Assembly: GCF_041956535.1 (NCBI RefSeq)
Contig: NW_027192215.1
Span: 227,208-291,207, forward strand
Source: Calcarisporiella thermophila CBS 279.70
Taxonomy: Eukaryota; Calcarisporiellomycota
Length of the DNA stretch: 64,000 nucleotides
Direction of reading: 5' to 3'
Of the stretch, positions 10,659 to 22,425 are shown one piece after another (positions within the stretch are counted from its first letter, which is position 1; the number at the start of each line of letters is the position of its first letter). The translations under genes were made by a program, and so were the position numbers. The notes beneath the pieces are model-generated. The model saw nothing but the letters and a program-made list of their open reading frames with translations. It searched no databases and had not been told where the DNA came from.

Positions 10659-11964
10659 GATGTTCGAATTCTCGCTCAGGCACTTCTATTCACGCGTGAT
10701 GCAGACGCTGGGCATTCAGCCGATTGGCGCGGAGGACAGGGGATGGCGAAGCAATAAACAAAGCTCGGGCAATGAGGGAAGATGGGGGAGATGGAGTGCT
10801 TAGGGGCGGGGGACGGCTATTGGCCGAAACAAAACGCTATACAAAGGCACCGATGCGCACGCGGTAGCGGGATGGCTAGAGGCGGGTCGGCAGGCTGAGC
10901 ATAGCAAGGCGGGAGAGAAACGCGCGGGAAGCGAGGGTACCAAAAAAGCAGCGCAGCGGTGTCGGGAGAAGTCGACGGCTGGAAAGCGGCGGGCGGAATT
11001 TCCCCTTGGACAACCGGCAAAGCCAAGTGCACGGCAACCTTATTTGGGGGCAGCTTTCCCATTCTGCCGCCTCTCCTGTTTCACCCCCACGTTTTGTCCC
11101 ACCGCCAGACAATCAATCCTATTCACGCCGCGATTGCCACCTTCATTTGGCCCCTCCCGTGCGCTTCTCTCCTCCGCTGCGGACCCCGCGGGCCTCCACT
11201 CCGCATTGGCCTGCCCGCCGCAGCTAAATGAGCTGGAGTTGTCGTCGGAATCCGCGCTCCCCCCGCGCCATTGGCGAGGTTTGTTCTCCATCTCGCATCG
11301 TCCGGGGCCGCGGCTCCACCACCTTGCCCAAATCCGTCGTGGCTCGAGCTAAGCCCAGGTCGGCTCGCTGCCCCGATGCATTCTGTATGCCCGACGCTCT
11401 CCAAACCCTGCGCGCGCTCCTCTCCACCGCCATGGCTGGCTTGGTGGACTGGCCGCGTGGTGGCGCAGCCATGGAAATCGATCGAGAGGCCCGGCGAATC
11501 AGCGGCCGGGAGGAGAGAATAAGGTCGGAGCACAAACTGGTCCATCCACGGCCAGAAGAGGGGCGCAGCGAGGCGAACCTTGCTTTAGCTCGGCTCGACG
11601 TGTCGCAACCCTTGCCGCCCCCAAAACCACTGGCCCAATTCAAATCCTCGGCCCTCGCTGCAACCTCTTCGTTCCGCGGCGAACTCTATGAGGAGAGGCT
11701 TCGTGCACTCTTCGAACCCTGGCACAAGTCTAGTCTAATTTCTTTATTGTGTGAAAGGGCTTTCCCCGCCTCCATCCCGCATACAAAAGCCTTTAAAAAA
11801 AAACAAAGCGGTACCCTTCGAAGAGACTTGAAACGAGAGGCGGAGAAAGGGGAATGGGCGAGGAGAAGGGGAGGAGAGGAAGGGGAAGGAGACGAAATAA
11901 AAGAATTAACAACAATGATAAAGAGCATCTCTAGGGCGGCCCACCCCCCCGTCTAGCCAAGAGT
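10659..11964. other. GC-rich intergenic region between Ras GEF and farnesyl diphosphate synthase
   Basis: It contains the Ras GEF promoter side and the 3' side of the next minus-strand gene. Several overlapping open frames exist on both strands because of high GC. The longest (plus, 11228-11956, 242 codons) has biased Arg/Ser/Pro composition, no domain and no splice logic, so I do not call it. A possible polyadenylation-type AATAAA lies near 11897 on the plus strand. Confidence 0.4.
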
Positions 11965-13361
11965 TTACTTGGTGCGCTTGTAGATCTTTTTCATGAACGT
12001 GGTGAACACCTCCTTCTTCACCAGGCTGTCGTCAACCTTGCTGATGAGATTGGAGATGCGCTCGTAGCTCTCCTCCTCGTACTTGCGGTACACGTCCTCC
12101 AGCTGCAGCTCCTGGTATACGCGCTTCACCACGGCAACCTTCTCGGGTGCCTTCCGCCCGTAGTTCTCCTCGAGCAGCTGGCGGTGCTCGGGCGACGCGC
12201 GGATCAGCGCCTGGTTGACGAGCCACGAGCACTTGTTGTCCTCGATATCCGTGCCGATTTTGCCAATGACTTCGGGGCTGCCGTAGCAGTCGAGATAGTC
12301 GTCCTAGAGGAGGAGGAGGGGGGGATGCTTGGTCAGTCAACTTGCCCGCTAGAACAGACGACGCCATCTCTGCTTTTTACCTGGATCTGGAAGTACTCGC
12401 CAAGAGGGATCAGAATGTCCTCGGCTTGCTTGTAGGCAGACTCGTTTTTGACGCCAGCCATGTGCATTGCGAGCGCAACCGGGAGGTAGAACGAGTAGTA
12501 GGCGGTCTTGTAGATGACAATCAGGCGGTACTTCTCCAGAGAGAACCGGTTGAGATCGATATTGTCCTCGGGCGCAGTGAGCAGGTCGAGGAGCTGGCCG
12601 ACCTCGGTCTTGTAGGTGATCTAAGAGGAAAGAAGGCACGTCAGCGCTTGGGACGGGGGTGAGGAAGCGGAGAGTGCGCCCTGGGTTGCTAAAGAGACGG
12701 GGAGGCGAGTCGTCCTTACCTCGCGGAAGAGCTCAATAAGGTCAACGTAGTATTCGTCCTGCTTGAAGTATTTCTTCAGGAGGATGTAGATGCACGATTC
12801 AAGCATGAAAGCGTCATTGATGGCAATGTTGCCGACCTTCTCCAGGCGGTACCAGCAGGGCTGTCCGCGGCGGGTAATCGAGCCATCCATAATGTCATCG
12901 GAAACAAGGAAGAACGCTTGGAGCTAGTAAAATCCGCAGGGGATGTCCGGGGTTATTCTTCTCGGTCGAAGAAAAAGAATGAAATGCAATGAAGTGAATG
13001 CACCCACCCATTCAACGCACCACCCCAACACGCTCGCCTTGAACACATCCTCCTCCGACAAGTCCGGCTTCAGAATTCTCAGGGTGTCGACGACACTCAA
13101 GCCGCGATTCATCTTTCCACCGGGAACATTGAAAAAGAGACTCTACAAAGCATCACGACGGAGTCAATGGTCGTGTCCTTTCCTCCACTTCTGCCCATGC
13201 TCTACGCCGCGTTGACTTACCTTTCGGAACCACTCGATAAACTCTTGAGGAATGCCCATCTTCGGGAGCTCGCTCAGGATTTCCTCGGCGAGCTTGGGAA
13301 AAACATCCGCGAAGGCTTTGAGGGCGGCCTCTTTAGACTCTGGTTTCTGAATGTTCGACAT
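11965..13361 (-). CDS. ERG20: Farnesyl diphosphate synthase
   Basis: Condenses dimethylallyl and geranyl diphosphate with isopentenyl diphosphate to make farnesyl diphosphate, the precursor of sterols, dolichol, ubiquinone and prenyl groups; cytosolic. Five exons (13361-13221, 13142-13008, 12923-12720, 12620-12381, 12303-11965) total 1059 nt, 352 aa, the normal length. The first aspartate-rich motif is seen as [20 protein letters not shown] and the second as DDYLDCYG before [28 protein letters not shown] near residues 55-67 and the basic C-terminus KKIYKRTK are also typical. All introns are short GT..AG and fall between conserved blocks. The gene symbol follows the yeast orthologue. Confidence 0.97.
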
Positions 13362-13841
13362 GGTTGAGGAGAGGGGAGGGTTAGACTAGCGGTGGATGAG
13401 GGGAATTGCGAGGAAGCCTCAGGAAATAGACGGATCTCTTTTATTTATTCGCGACTCCCCCCCCCCCCGGCCAATCGAACGCAATCATACGAAAATGCGT
13501 TCTGCCAATCGATTTGAGAGCCGAGGAGGGACTCTTTTTTGTCGGATTCAAGGAGAGGGATCCAGAGGGAACGTCAGGAGAAAAGCTCTCTCCATTATGT
13601 AGGTACGTATTTGCCAAAACATAAGCGCAGCAAGAGAGAAGGAGTTCTTTACATACATGAAGATGGGCCAACCCACCCACTATTCACAAAGAGAGGTCAC
13701 TGCCCATGAAATACCATCGATGATATAGAATATCCCCACCATCCTAAATCCACCATACCCTATCCCCTCCGTGAAGAACAACGGGACGGCATGGTTGCCC
13801 TGCCGCCGTTCCTCTCTTCTTCCCCCCCAGCCCGTCCCCCT
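13362..13841. other. Spacer between farnesyl diphosphate synthase and the GT8 gene
   Basis: This is the presumed promoter of the farnesyl diphosphate synthase gene and the 3' region of the GT8 gene. It contains a poly-C run (about 13458-13468). No coding evidence was seen. Confidence 0.4.
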
Positions 13842-14976
13842 TTACAAACGCACTCCGACCCGCGATTCCACCTCATGATACACCTCGTACCACCATTGAT
13901 AAAGTTCGTAGAATTCGCTTTCCATGGTTTTCTCATCCTCCATATCCTCCTCCCACGGCTTTTTGAGGATGTAATGCACACAGCGCACCTCTTCATCGCG
14001 CCACAGCTTCGCATGGCAGCTTCTCAGGGTCTTCAGCGCGTTGTAGTAGTAGGGGATCGGCTTCCACTGCCCCCGGAACACAATATTAAGGAAATCCTGG
14101 TCGGGGAAGTGAAACTGCTCGGAGGTTCGCGAGAGCAGATCCAGCATGTGGGAGTAGAGCGCAAGAGAGGGCGTCAGCACCATCAGACCGCTATTGAAGT
14201 AGGGGTTGAGGGCGGCGGGAGGGGCGGCGGACCTTGCCTGGTAGGTATAGGCACAGGCCTCCGGCTTCCTGTTCGTTACCAAGGGGATAATTAGTCCACG
14301 TCATTACGGAAATAAGAATGGGGAAGGTTAGGGTTGTTTCTCAGACCACTTCCCCCCCCCCCCCCCCAACTCCGAAGAGCAAGGGAAGAGCCCTGTTTGC
14401 AACGTGGAGGAGCAAGAGACGCTTACCAGTGGGAGGGGTACGATTTGATTCGCTTGGGATTGCACACGCACGCGTAGCTGGCCGCTATCCATCCCTCCTC
14501 GAGGGGCATGGTCATGAGCTCGTCCATGTTGCGCCGAACTAGCATGTCTGCATCCAGGAAGACGCACCGACCATACTCTTCGAGCCGCCACACGGCTAGC
14601 TTTGTCCAAGTGTCCACGTAGTGTTCGAATATGTACAAGGAGTGGCTGTGAACGACGGGGTCGATGGGGTGCAGGCGGAGTGGAGAGTCGAGAGGAAGGG
14701 CTTCCAGCTCGCGGAGCACGTGTGGGGAGACCGCCTGGGTGTGCATGACGACCAGGGGGTAGCGGCTGGCGACCTGCCTGAGAGATTCGGCGAGCACCTT
14801 GGAGAGAAAAGGCGATGAGTCATGCGGTCATGAGAAAAGGGACAAGAGCGGGAGCCTACCTTGACGCCGGATGCATACGAATCGCGGGTAATTAATGTGA
14901 CCCAGCACATCTTCTTGTCGCCCGCCTGGCTCTCTTTTGAATCCTCGGCATCGCTGTGATTTTCGAATTTGGCCAT
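13842..14976 (-). CDS. Glycosyltransferase family 8 protein, glycogenin/galactinol-synthase-like
   Basis: Predicted retaining glycosyltransferase of family GT8, using a nucleotide sugar and a metal ion. Three exons (14976-14860, 14797-14427, 14268-13842) give 304 aa. Motifs in order: an N-terminal CWVTLITRDSYASGVKVLAESL strand-helix start, the metal-binding DxD as FLDADML, YFNSGLMVLTP, the DQDFLN motif with WKPIPYYYN, and the C-terminal HYILKKPWEE containing the conserved His and Lys-Pro-Trp. No signal peptide or membrane segment is seen, so a cytosolic protein is likely. The arrangement matches both glycogenin and galactinol-synthase-like branches. I see no glycogen-synthase-binding C-terminal tail, so initiation of glycogen is possible but not shown. 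Confidence 0.9.
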
Positions 14977-17381
14977 CGCTAATGATTCATGAGAAAGAAT
15001 TGCTTATTTTGCGAGCAACAACCCGGCCAAATAAACGTTCGACCGATATCGCACCGAATACCCGAATGCGTTATTAAAGTTCCATTGGCTGATTTATTTG
15101 GTTCCAGAGTCCTACACGTGGGATTTTGCATTCGGTTCAAAAGCAGTCCCATCCAGGTCTCATGCCAACGGCGATCTTCGTGGAAGAAAAGGACGACTCC
15201 CACACAGTCAATATCAGCTTAACCAGACAGCAGCGGCATTCTCTTTCTCTCTTTCCCTCTGCTTAAGCTTGGCAAAGACTCCACCTATTGCCATGCTAGC
15301 TAACTGCACAGCTCCCATATGATTCTACCCACCACATGACTCTGCAAAGTTGTTTACTACATTGTCACGCTCATATTAGCGCAAGAGGAATTAAAATCAT
15401 CCCACTCCCTTGGAGGGCAAGGTCATCTGGAGGCTTTCTGTGAGGACTACCTCTTAGTGCAGCGAAATTCCAAGATCGCGCCTCGAACACCCGGATTAGA
15501 AAAATTGGGTGAGAGGAATGAAGGCCGAAATGGATAGCGAAATTATAAAGGCAAAACAGCTAGCTCGTAATTGAGCCAGAAGCTAAGCGTTAATAGTTTT
15601 GGCAAGGCTCGCTCTCTTGGCCCTAATACTTTCCAGGAGGAGATGAGCGATGGTGGCGGACGCCAACCTTGATCAATTTTCACAATCTTAGTCTGCGCAA
15701 ATCAAAATGGCCCTATACTAACCCTCCTCCTGGAAACCAGTCATAAATATATTGAGGGGCGGGGAGGGGGCCAATCGTCCTGAATGTATTCTTAGTTTCT
15801 AGCTATTTCTCTTCGCTGAGAAAAGAGCCAAGGAGGCGGAGACGACCAAAACGGATTGCGAACCATGCGGAGTCAAGCAAGCCAGATAGTTGGATTTTGG
15901 GGGTGGACCGGCGATCGGCAGCCTACGCGCCTTACGTGTTGTATCTGCCGGGCTCTGGGGGAAAAGGAGAGGGCTATTGAATGAGAACGCGACTGCTGAG
16001 GAAAATCCGGCGGATTCATTCAGCCAAATAAGGATGGAAATCCGTGAATCTACGACTGGGTTGAATTAGTAATCGAATTCTAAAATATCAAGCATCCTGA
16101 AAAGAGAAGAGATGTGATCGTCCTCCTGTCGCCCTCCTGAAAATGGTGGGAGGGTAACATTGGCCGTGGAGTAGATTGGGGGGCCCTTGCAGCCACCGCT
16201 GCTCCAGAGTCCTCCGTGCGCCAAAGCATCACCGCGGGAAATTCCATAGTGGCCAGGCCCATTGGAACGGGTATGCTTGCGTGGGGAAGTCCTCATTCTG
16301 CCCCTCCAGAGCGGGGGCGATTGGCCTAATGAGTCACCAAGGTTCTCTGATGGAGGGTGTTCGTCATGAATGGATCAAATCGGCCCGTGTGCATGAATAT
16401 TGGGCTCGTTTTGAGCCTCCCAAACACGATCAAGCTCGCGGCGGCTTCCGGCTTTCCCCACACTTCCGCTTCCCCTTCCCCTCCCCCTTCCCCGCGAAAT
16501 AACATCGCATCCCAACAAAGCATGGTACAAGAAGCATGCCACCCTTCTCGACGCGGCCCCGTCCTGAAACGTTCGAGTCCACGGCTGGCCATGGCCGGCT
16601 CCATAGGAGCTCAGTCCCCACCGCTCCGCTCAAGCCACCTCGCGAGTCTGTTCTACGCACATGAAGGGAGGCGGGTTCTGTGGGACTCCGCCCGCTCAAC
16701 CCTCCCTCCCCCCCATTCCCTTACCGCCTCCGAAGATCTGCACCTTGCATCTCCGTCGACGTCATCCGATACGGGGGCTATTTTTGTTTCCACGCAAGCT
16801 AAACCATAGAACAGGTTAGTGCTTAGCTGAGCTGGTTTAGGCTTCGGAGTCTCGATAGGGGAGAACACCTCGTCGAAACCTTGCTCTCCACCCAGTGTCT
16901 GCAGTGGCATCGCCGCTTCACCATTTGCTTATCGCCGTGGTGCTTGTTTTTAGCTAGAGGCAATCGATTGTTTATATTTATTTTGGGATTCAGCAAAATA
17001 CCCGAGGTAACAATAGAAGAAGACAAACGAGGACATATTTAAAATATATATCATTATATATATATATATGGATGGAAACATGAGATAGGTTATAAAAATA
17101 AAGAAGAAGAAGAAGAGGAAGAGGAAGAGGAAGAGGAAGAGGAAGGGGGAGAGGAGGAGGAGGAAGGCAAAAAGAAGGATTAGCAAGAGGGTTTAAAAAA
17201 TAATAGGGCTTTTCGATAATGTTCCAAAAAAAATTATTCAAAATAAAAAGGATAAATATTTTAAACAACAGGCGAAGATAAAGAAGAAAGAGGCGGCGGG
17301 AAAATGATGCATTTTCACAGTAAACAGAGATGGGGGTTCACCCCGACACCAGCGAGAGTCAGATGAGGTGGAGACGAGGCG
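14977..17381. other. Large intergenic region without recognisable genes
   Basis: 2.4 kb with only short, motif-free open frames. Base composition is mixed: AT-rich near 15300-15600 and 16960-17290, GC-richer at 16100-16750. A TA repeat (17055-17070) and a GAA/GGAAGA purine run (17100-17165) lie towards the right end. No tRNA-like box pairs were found. Confidence 0.4.
17055..17165. repeat. TA microsatellite followed by GAA/GGAAGA purine repeat
   Basis: ATATATATAT at about 17055-17070 is followed after 35 nt by an uninterrupted purine run built from GAAGAAGAAG and GGAAGA units. This is simple-sequence DNA in the 3' flank of the next minus-strand gene. Confidence 0.8.
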
Positions 17382-18227
17382 TCAGAGCGCGAAGCCGCCC
17401 GACCCGCCGTTCATGCCAAACCGGTCCGGTGTGGAGGAGTCGCCCGTGGGCTGCTCTAACCGCGCGCGTTTGCCCGTGCGCTCGTCGGCATCCTCCTCCT
17501 CGCGGCCGCCCATCATCACATCCTCTTCCCGCCACTCGTTGAACTCTTGCGACAGGGTGCCGGACTGCTCCATCAGCGACAGCTGGTCGGAGGAGGTGGT
17601 GGTGGGAGTGGAGGGGGCCGTGACGGCGACGGCGACGGCGACGGTGGAAGAGGAGGAGGGGGAGGTTGGCGACGGGGCGGAGGAGGACAAGGTATCCGAG
17701 GCGGCGAGAGAGGCGGAGGCGGGGTTGCCCGCCGGGGTTATCATGTCAAGGTCGGAGGAGGAGCGGGGCGAGGGGGGAGCGTTGGACACAGCGACGGGGA
17801 GAAGCGGGGCGGGGGCCGAGGGCATGGGTGCGCCACGCTTCCGCTTGCGCTTATTAATCTCCTCGAACCCACGCTCCAGGCGCATGATCCAGAATTCGAG
17901 AAGCCGCCGCCGATCGACCTCCCAGCCGTAGGTGATGAGGCGCACGAGATGCTGGCGCGGGGCCGGCTCCCATGCATCCGTGATCCACCGCACCACCCGG
18001 GCCACATCGGGCACGGCTGGTTTACGGGAGGCAATTAACCGACGGAGCCGCTCTCCTGTGCATGAGAGATTGGCGGGCGAGCGAACCCACTGTGCAAATG
18101 TGGTACGGTACCGAGTATCCATGGCGCGCACCGCCGATTCGATTGCTTCGGCGGTGAGCGGCCTCTTGGTGGATGGTGCTGGGTCCACTCCGGCGGAGAA
18201 GGCTATGTTCGGCGAGATCAAAGGCAT
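17382..18227 (-). CDS. Unrecognised protein with a basic, helix-rich core
   Basis: A single open frame of 281 aa from the ATG at 18227 (MPLISPNIAFSAGV) to the stop at 17382. I do not recognise the family. Residues ~25-135 are dense in Trp, Arg and Leu and look like a folded helical domain (RLRRLIASRKPAVPDV, RWITDAWEPA, RLITYGWEVDRRRLLEFWI). They end in a strongly basic patch, NKRKRKR, that resembles a nuclear localisation signal. The rest is Ser/Thr/Pro/Ala-rich and low-complexity with an acidic stretch (WREEDVMMGGREEEDAD) and a second basic patch, GKRARLE. A nuclear, possibly DNA- or chromatin-related, protein is a guess from composition only. Upstream exons could exist, since the stop preceding this start lies close by and a splice cannot be excluded. 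Confidence 0.55.
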   Translation of the reverse strand: MPLISPNIAFSAGVDPAPSTKRPLTAEAIESAVRAMDTRYRTTFAQWVRSPANLSCTGERLRRLIASRKPAVPDVARVVRWITDAWEPAPRQHLVRLITYGWEVDRRRLLEFWIMRLERGFEEINKRKRKRGAPMPSAPAPLLPVAVSNAPPSPRSSSDLDMITPAGNPASASLAASDTLSSSAPSPTSPSSSSTVAVAVAVTAPSTPTTTSSDQLSLMEQSGTLSQEFNEWREEDVMMGGREEEDADERTGKRARLEQPTGDSSTPDRFGMNGGSGGFAL

Positions 18228-19604
18228 TAGCAAAGAAGAGAAAGATGGGCGAGCAGAGCGAGGCGCAATGCAGAATCATTACCATCATGGAATCCTCGAT
18301 CAAACTTATATTGATTGGCATTAAAGCTAAAACTGCTGTTGGCATCACCGTTGGCCATCATGGGGCAACAATAGACTCTGTGGAGATGGCTAAGGGTCAG
18401 TGAAGGGAACAGATGATTGGGTGGTGGGAAGACGGGCGGAAGCACACCTCGTAAGATTCAAGCGCGGATGGACAACAATCACAGCAGAGGCGATGGATGC
18501 GAATGGCAACAGAGGGAGAGGGGAGGCTGGCTGATGGCGAGGGGGATGGGGAGAGGCGAGGGGAGAGGCAGGCGAGGCGCCAGGGGGGGGAATTGGCAGC
18601 AATGGGGAGAGGGGGGATTGGCAGATGGGAAAGCGAGGGAGAAAGCGAAGAGAAAATAAAAAAGAGGGATGAGGAAGAACAACTCAAGGGAGAGGGGGCA
18701 GATGGGTTCAGTGGATCAAAGAGGGCAGAAATTAAGGTGCAAGCTCCCGCTAAGTCGTACAGGTCGAGAGTCGAAAACGAAACAAAAGTCTGCGCCCACA
18801 AGTTTCCTGCGCACAAATAATGAACGACTCAAGGTGTGGCGGCTTTGGCCCTAGGATTCGCTCTGGCCTCTGCCCACATTCCTTCAATGCGACTGAACTC
18901 TAAAACGGGGCCTCTGTGTCCATCCTGAGAAACCATTTTCCGATCTGAAATCCAAGCCCCCTCTGCAGCCCCGTCTGCAACCCGCCCGCCATTTGGCAGG
19001 CCTCTCGAAGATTGCGCACGGAACATTCCTGGCCCTCTCGCTTGATTCCAGTGAAATTTCAGTCTCCTTGGTCTTTTTGCAAAGACAACCGCGGCCGCCT
19101 CTGCTTCCCGTCGTCCTTCTGTTTAGTTGCGCCCTGTGTTCGGTTGTGTTTTAATACTTTATATCCACCATATATCGGCCATTTTTGTTAGCATTTTGAC
19201 ACCTCGGCGAGTATAAATTGTGGAGGTAAGTCGGGCCTCTTCTCCTCCGTTGTGAAGGTGTGTGGGGTGAGTGGAGTAGACGCGGATATAAGTTTATATA
19301 CACCCAACTAAAAGAAGAGGCGTAAAGAGTGCCTTATACCCTTATAAACAATCAAAAAAAAAAACGAATAGAGCGGTTGCTATATAACTCTTCATGGCTA
19401 TTTAGATATTGTCAACATCGAAGGGCAAAAAAAAAACTCGTAAAAAAAGTGGATTGAATATAAGGTATAGAGGGACAATTAAAAGGTAACGACGCTAGCT
19501 TCGTGACCCCCTCAAGACGATCTCCTCCTCACCTTCTGCGCTATGCCTTTCTAGACTGAGCCATTTATACATAGCTAACGACAACAACTAGGATAAAAAC
19601 TTTG
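18228..19604. other. Divergent intergenic region upstream of the unrecognised gene and the DUF4203 gene
   Basis: Serves as shared upstream DNA for divergently transcribed genes. It contains G-rich purine stretches (18500-18680) and an AT-rich part with poly-A tracts (19350-19450) near the plus-strand gene. No coding or RNA gene was recognised. Confidence 0.4.
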
Positions 19605-20964
19605 ATGCGACTAGGAGCCTTCCTGCTTCTCCTGACTGTTTCCTTAGTGAACGTTTCGTGCGCACCTCACGACACGACATCCTCCCTCACTTCTGGAGCT
19701 ACGTTTTCGAGACGCGAGTGCGGTGGGGACGGGGGGAGAGCCTGTAACAATGCGCAAGTGTGCGATAAATGTGACTGTGGGGCCCGATACTGGGCCTCAG
19801 AATGCCATGAGCTGTGCTGCCTTGGTGACCAAGCCTCGCTCAGGAGAATAGACCCCCCTGTTGCCGAGCAAGACCAACAGTCAACTTTAGGCAATGCGAC
19901 CAACGGAAGCGCTTGGCAGCGGTCGGACACAAAGGATGGAGACAAGATAAATATGGCGGTCGGTCGTAAGTAGTCCCCCGCCTACTCTCTTATCCCGTGG
20001 AATGGACGAGTGATGCCATTTCTCCTTTGAATGGTTAGGCCTTCCGGAGGGTGTGTATATAACGCCAGAACGCGCCCTCATCGGCGCCCTTCTCATGCTA
20101 ATGGGGGTGTTCTTGATGTTCGGCGCGTTCCGCTATTTCCGCCCTGCCATGTTTGTGGTTGGCTTCCTCTCGATCTCAATAGTGGCCTTCGTCGCACTGG
20201 CGAACGCCGAGCCTGTGCAGTTGTACGAAAACCGTAGCGCCGTTTACATAGGGGTTATATTTGCGTTTGCTCTGGTGGGGGGGATTGGGTTTCTATTTCT
20301 ATATAAAATCGGGATATTTCTGCTGGGAGGTAAGCCAACTTGACCTCCGGTGGTTGCCGGGCAGCTGACTAAATGTGTTCCATAGGTCTCGGAGGACTTT
20401 CCATGGCGCTACATTTCTTATCGTGGAATCAGACCCACTTGATTTCTCAGGTGAGCAGAGCGGCCTCTCCTCTCTGGATGCCAACTTACTCTCCCTATCC
20501 TCCAATGCACTGATGGCATCACCGAATCGATGCAGGATATTTCCCGTTATTTTCTTATTGCCTCTTTTATCATCGTTGGGATTTTCTTAACGGCTTTTGC
20601 CGAGCGCTGGGTCGCTATTGTATGTCTTGCGTTTTCGGGCGCGATGGCCGCGGTGGTGGGGATGGATTTCTTCGTCAACACGGGCCTCGTGGCCTCCATC
20701 TGGGATGTACTGGATGACAACGCTTCGCGCATGATCGTGTACGAGCCCTCCTGGCGCACCTATGTCGAGCTCTCCACCGTGCTGGTGCTTGCCCTGATTA
20801 GCACCGGCGTGCACCACTTTGTCAACTACGGTCGTGAATTCGGCGTAAACCCGGCCCAGGAGAGCTCTCCGGAGAGCGGGAGGGCGGCGGGGAGCGCAGC
20901 GGACGGGAAGGAGGAGGAAGAGGAGGAGGAGGGTGGGCACGATGACGACAAGAAGGAGGGATAG
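19605..20964 (+). CDS. Multi-pass membrane protein, DUF4203/TMEM198-like, with Cys-rich ectodomain
   Basis: Four exons (19605-19965, 20039-20329, 20386-20450, 20536-20964) give 381 aa. Residues 1-20 form a signal peptide (MRLGAFLLLLTVSLVNVSCA). They are followed by an extracellular/lumenal region with a tight Cys cluster (CNNAQVCDKCDCGARYWASE, then CHELCC). From about residue 125 come seven hydrophobic segments, beginning PERALIGALLMLMGVFLMFGAF with FRYFRPAMFVVGFLS. This pattern resembles the DUF4203 fold of TMEM198-type proteins. The C-tail is hydrophilic and highly acidic (KEEEEEEEGGHDDDKKEG). Molecular function in fungi is not established. The DUF4203 assignment rests on pattern, not a search. 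Splice phases all agree. Confidence 0.8.
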
Positions 20965-22425
20965 CTATCCAATCTATGCAAATATGGTGCGCAAATTCGC
21001 AGTCACGCTGATATTCAGCCCTAAGCTATGCCGTATGCTATGCACGACCCACTTTTTATGGTATTCCGTATTCATGGTCGCCATTTTTTTTCATTATTGA
21101 GCTGCTACCGTTGCAGTGTGTTATGCATGTCGCGCTGTTTATTATTACTATCATTTCCCTTTATTAAATATTTAATCAGTGCCCATTTCCGCTATTTTTT
21201 ATTATCCCCCGTTAATTTTAGCCGTTGTAGTATGTGTGGCTTCTCCCCCTTAATAACCCTCATGTAGCAGTGCTGATGTTCTCGACCTATTAGTTCTATC
21301 GTCCATGGTTAGCAATAAACTGGGTTTCTCCAGAAGGAGTTGGCGCCAGAGAGGCAAAGCAGGCGTGGGGCATGCCCGGCTGAGGAGAGAGGCAGGGAGG
21401 AGGGAGGGCAGAGGAGATTATTCAAGGAGTTTAGTCTTTGATCCATTGTAAAACGTAAGCAAGTTTGGATTTTTGTATTTGCATTTGGATTTTTTTCACT
21501 TGCACAATCACATTACTGGATTTGAGAAAAAGCAGGCAGGGCTACATTATATTGGATTTTTGAGTTTATTAGGAATCCTCCTCACGGCCAATCACCGCCC
21601 GCCCTCCTAATTTTTCTTACTCGCGAATCTCTCTTGCATCGACCGTGGCTCCTGCCTCGAGGTCGGTTTACGCGTAAGGAAAGAAAGCAAAATAACGGTT
21701 AACAACGGGGCGTATAACAAAGGAAAATCTTATTTAATTGCTAACGGATATCCCGCTTTTCCTCTTCTTTTTTTTTTCCTCTTTACTTTTTTTCCCCCTT
21801 CCTCCCCCTCTTCGTATATTTTTTTTTCTCTTTGTTTCTCATTGCTCGGGTGTCTTTATTCCCCCCTTTCTACTGCCCTATTGGTTTTAGGCACCGACAA
21901 TAGAACAAAAAGAAAAAAAAACAACGCGCTCCAGCCCAAAGTCCAGAGTGGGCGCGAACTCCCTTTGTTGTGTACTCCTTGTGCAATTCTCTTTTTGGTC
22001 TGTTTCTTTCCCCCTTCTTCGTTCTTCCCATCAATCTTTTATTCCCATCTCGCCAATCCCAAGTTGTGCCATCATTTTTCATTTTAATGATTAGCTTTGA
22101 TTGATACTGCTTAAACCCAACGCGCCATTTTAAAACAAATTGTTAGCCCGCTTTTTTTTATTTCTATTTTTTTTTTTTCTAGTCAGCTATTTGTTTATCT
22201 TTACCTACTTACGCGACTTACTTTACGCGTCTGCTCCAATTTATTTTTTTTTATCCCTCTCTTCTCATTGAACTTTCTTCCACTGCCATTGCACACGGAC
22301 TTATCTCGTGTTATTTTATTCATACCATTTTTCTCTTTGTTTCATTTTTTTTTCTTCTCTGAGCGCGACTACCTATAGTTATTATCAGCTACTGATACTT
22401 GTTGGGTGAATAAGAACAACCATTC
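20965..22425. other. Intergenic region and pyrimidine-rich leader of the forkhead gene
   Basis: Roughly 21750-22425 is extremely T/C-rich on the plus strand (many T8-T10 runs), as is common for long fungal 5' untranslated leaders. It ends just before the forkhead ATG. The left part is the 3' flank of the DUF4203 gene. No gene was seen. Confidence 0.45.

Noticed and set aside
11228-11956. 242-codon plus-strand open frame between the Ras GEF and farnesyl diphosphate synthase
   Set aside because: GC-rich DNA with overlapping frames on both strands, Arg/Ser/Pro-biased product, no motif, and its 3' end runs into the tail of the next gene.
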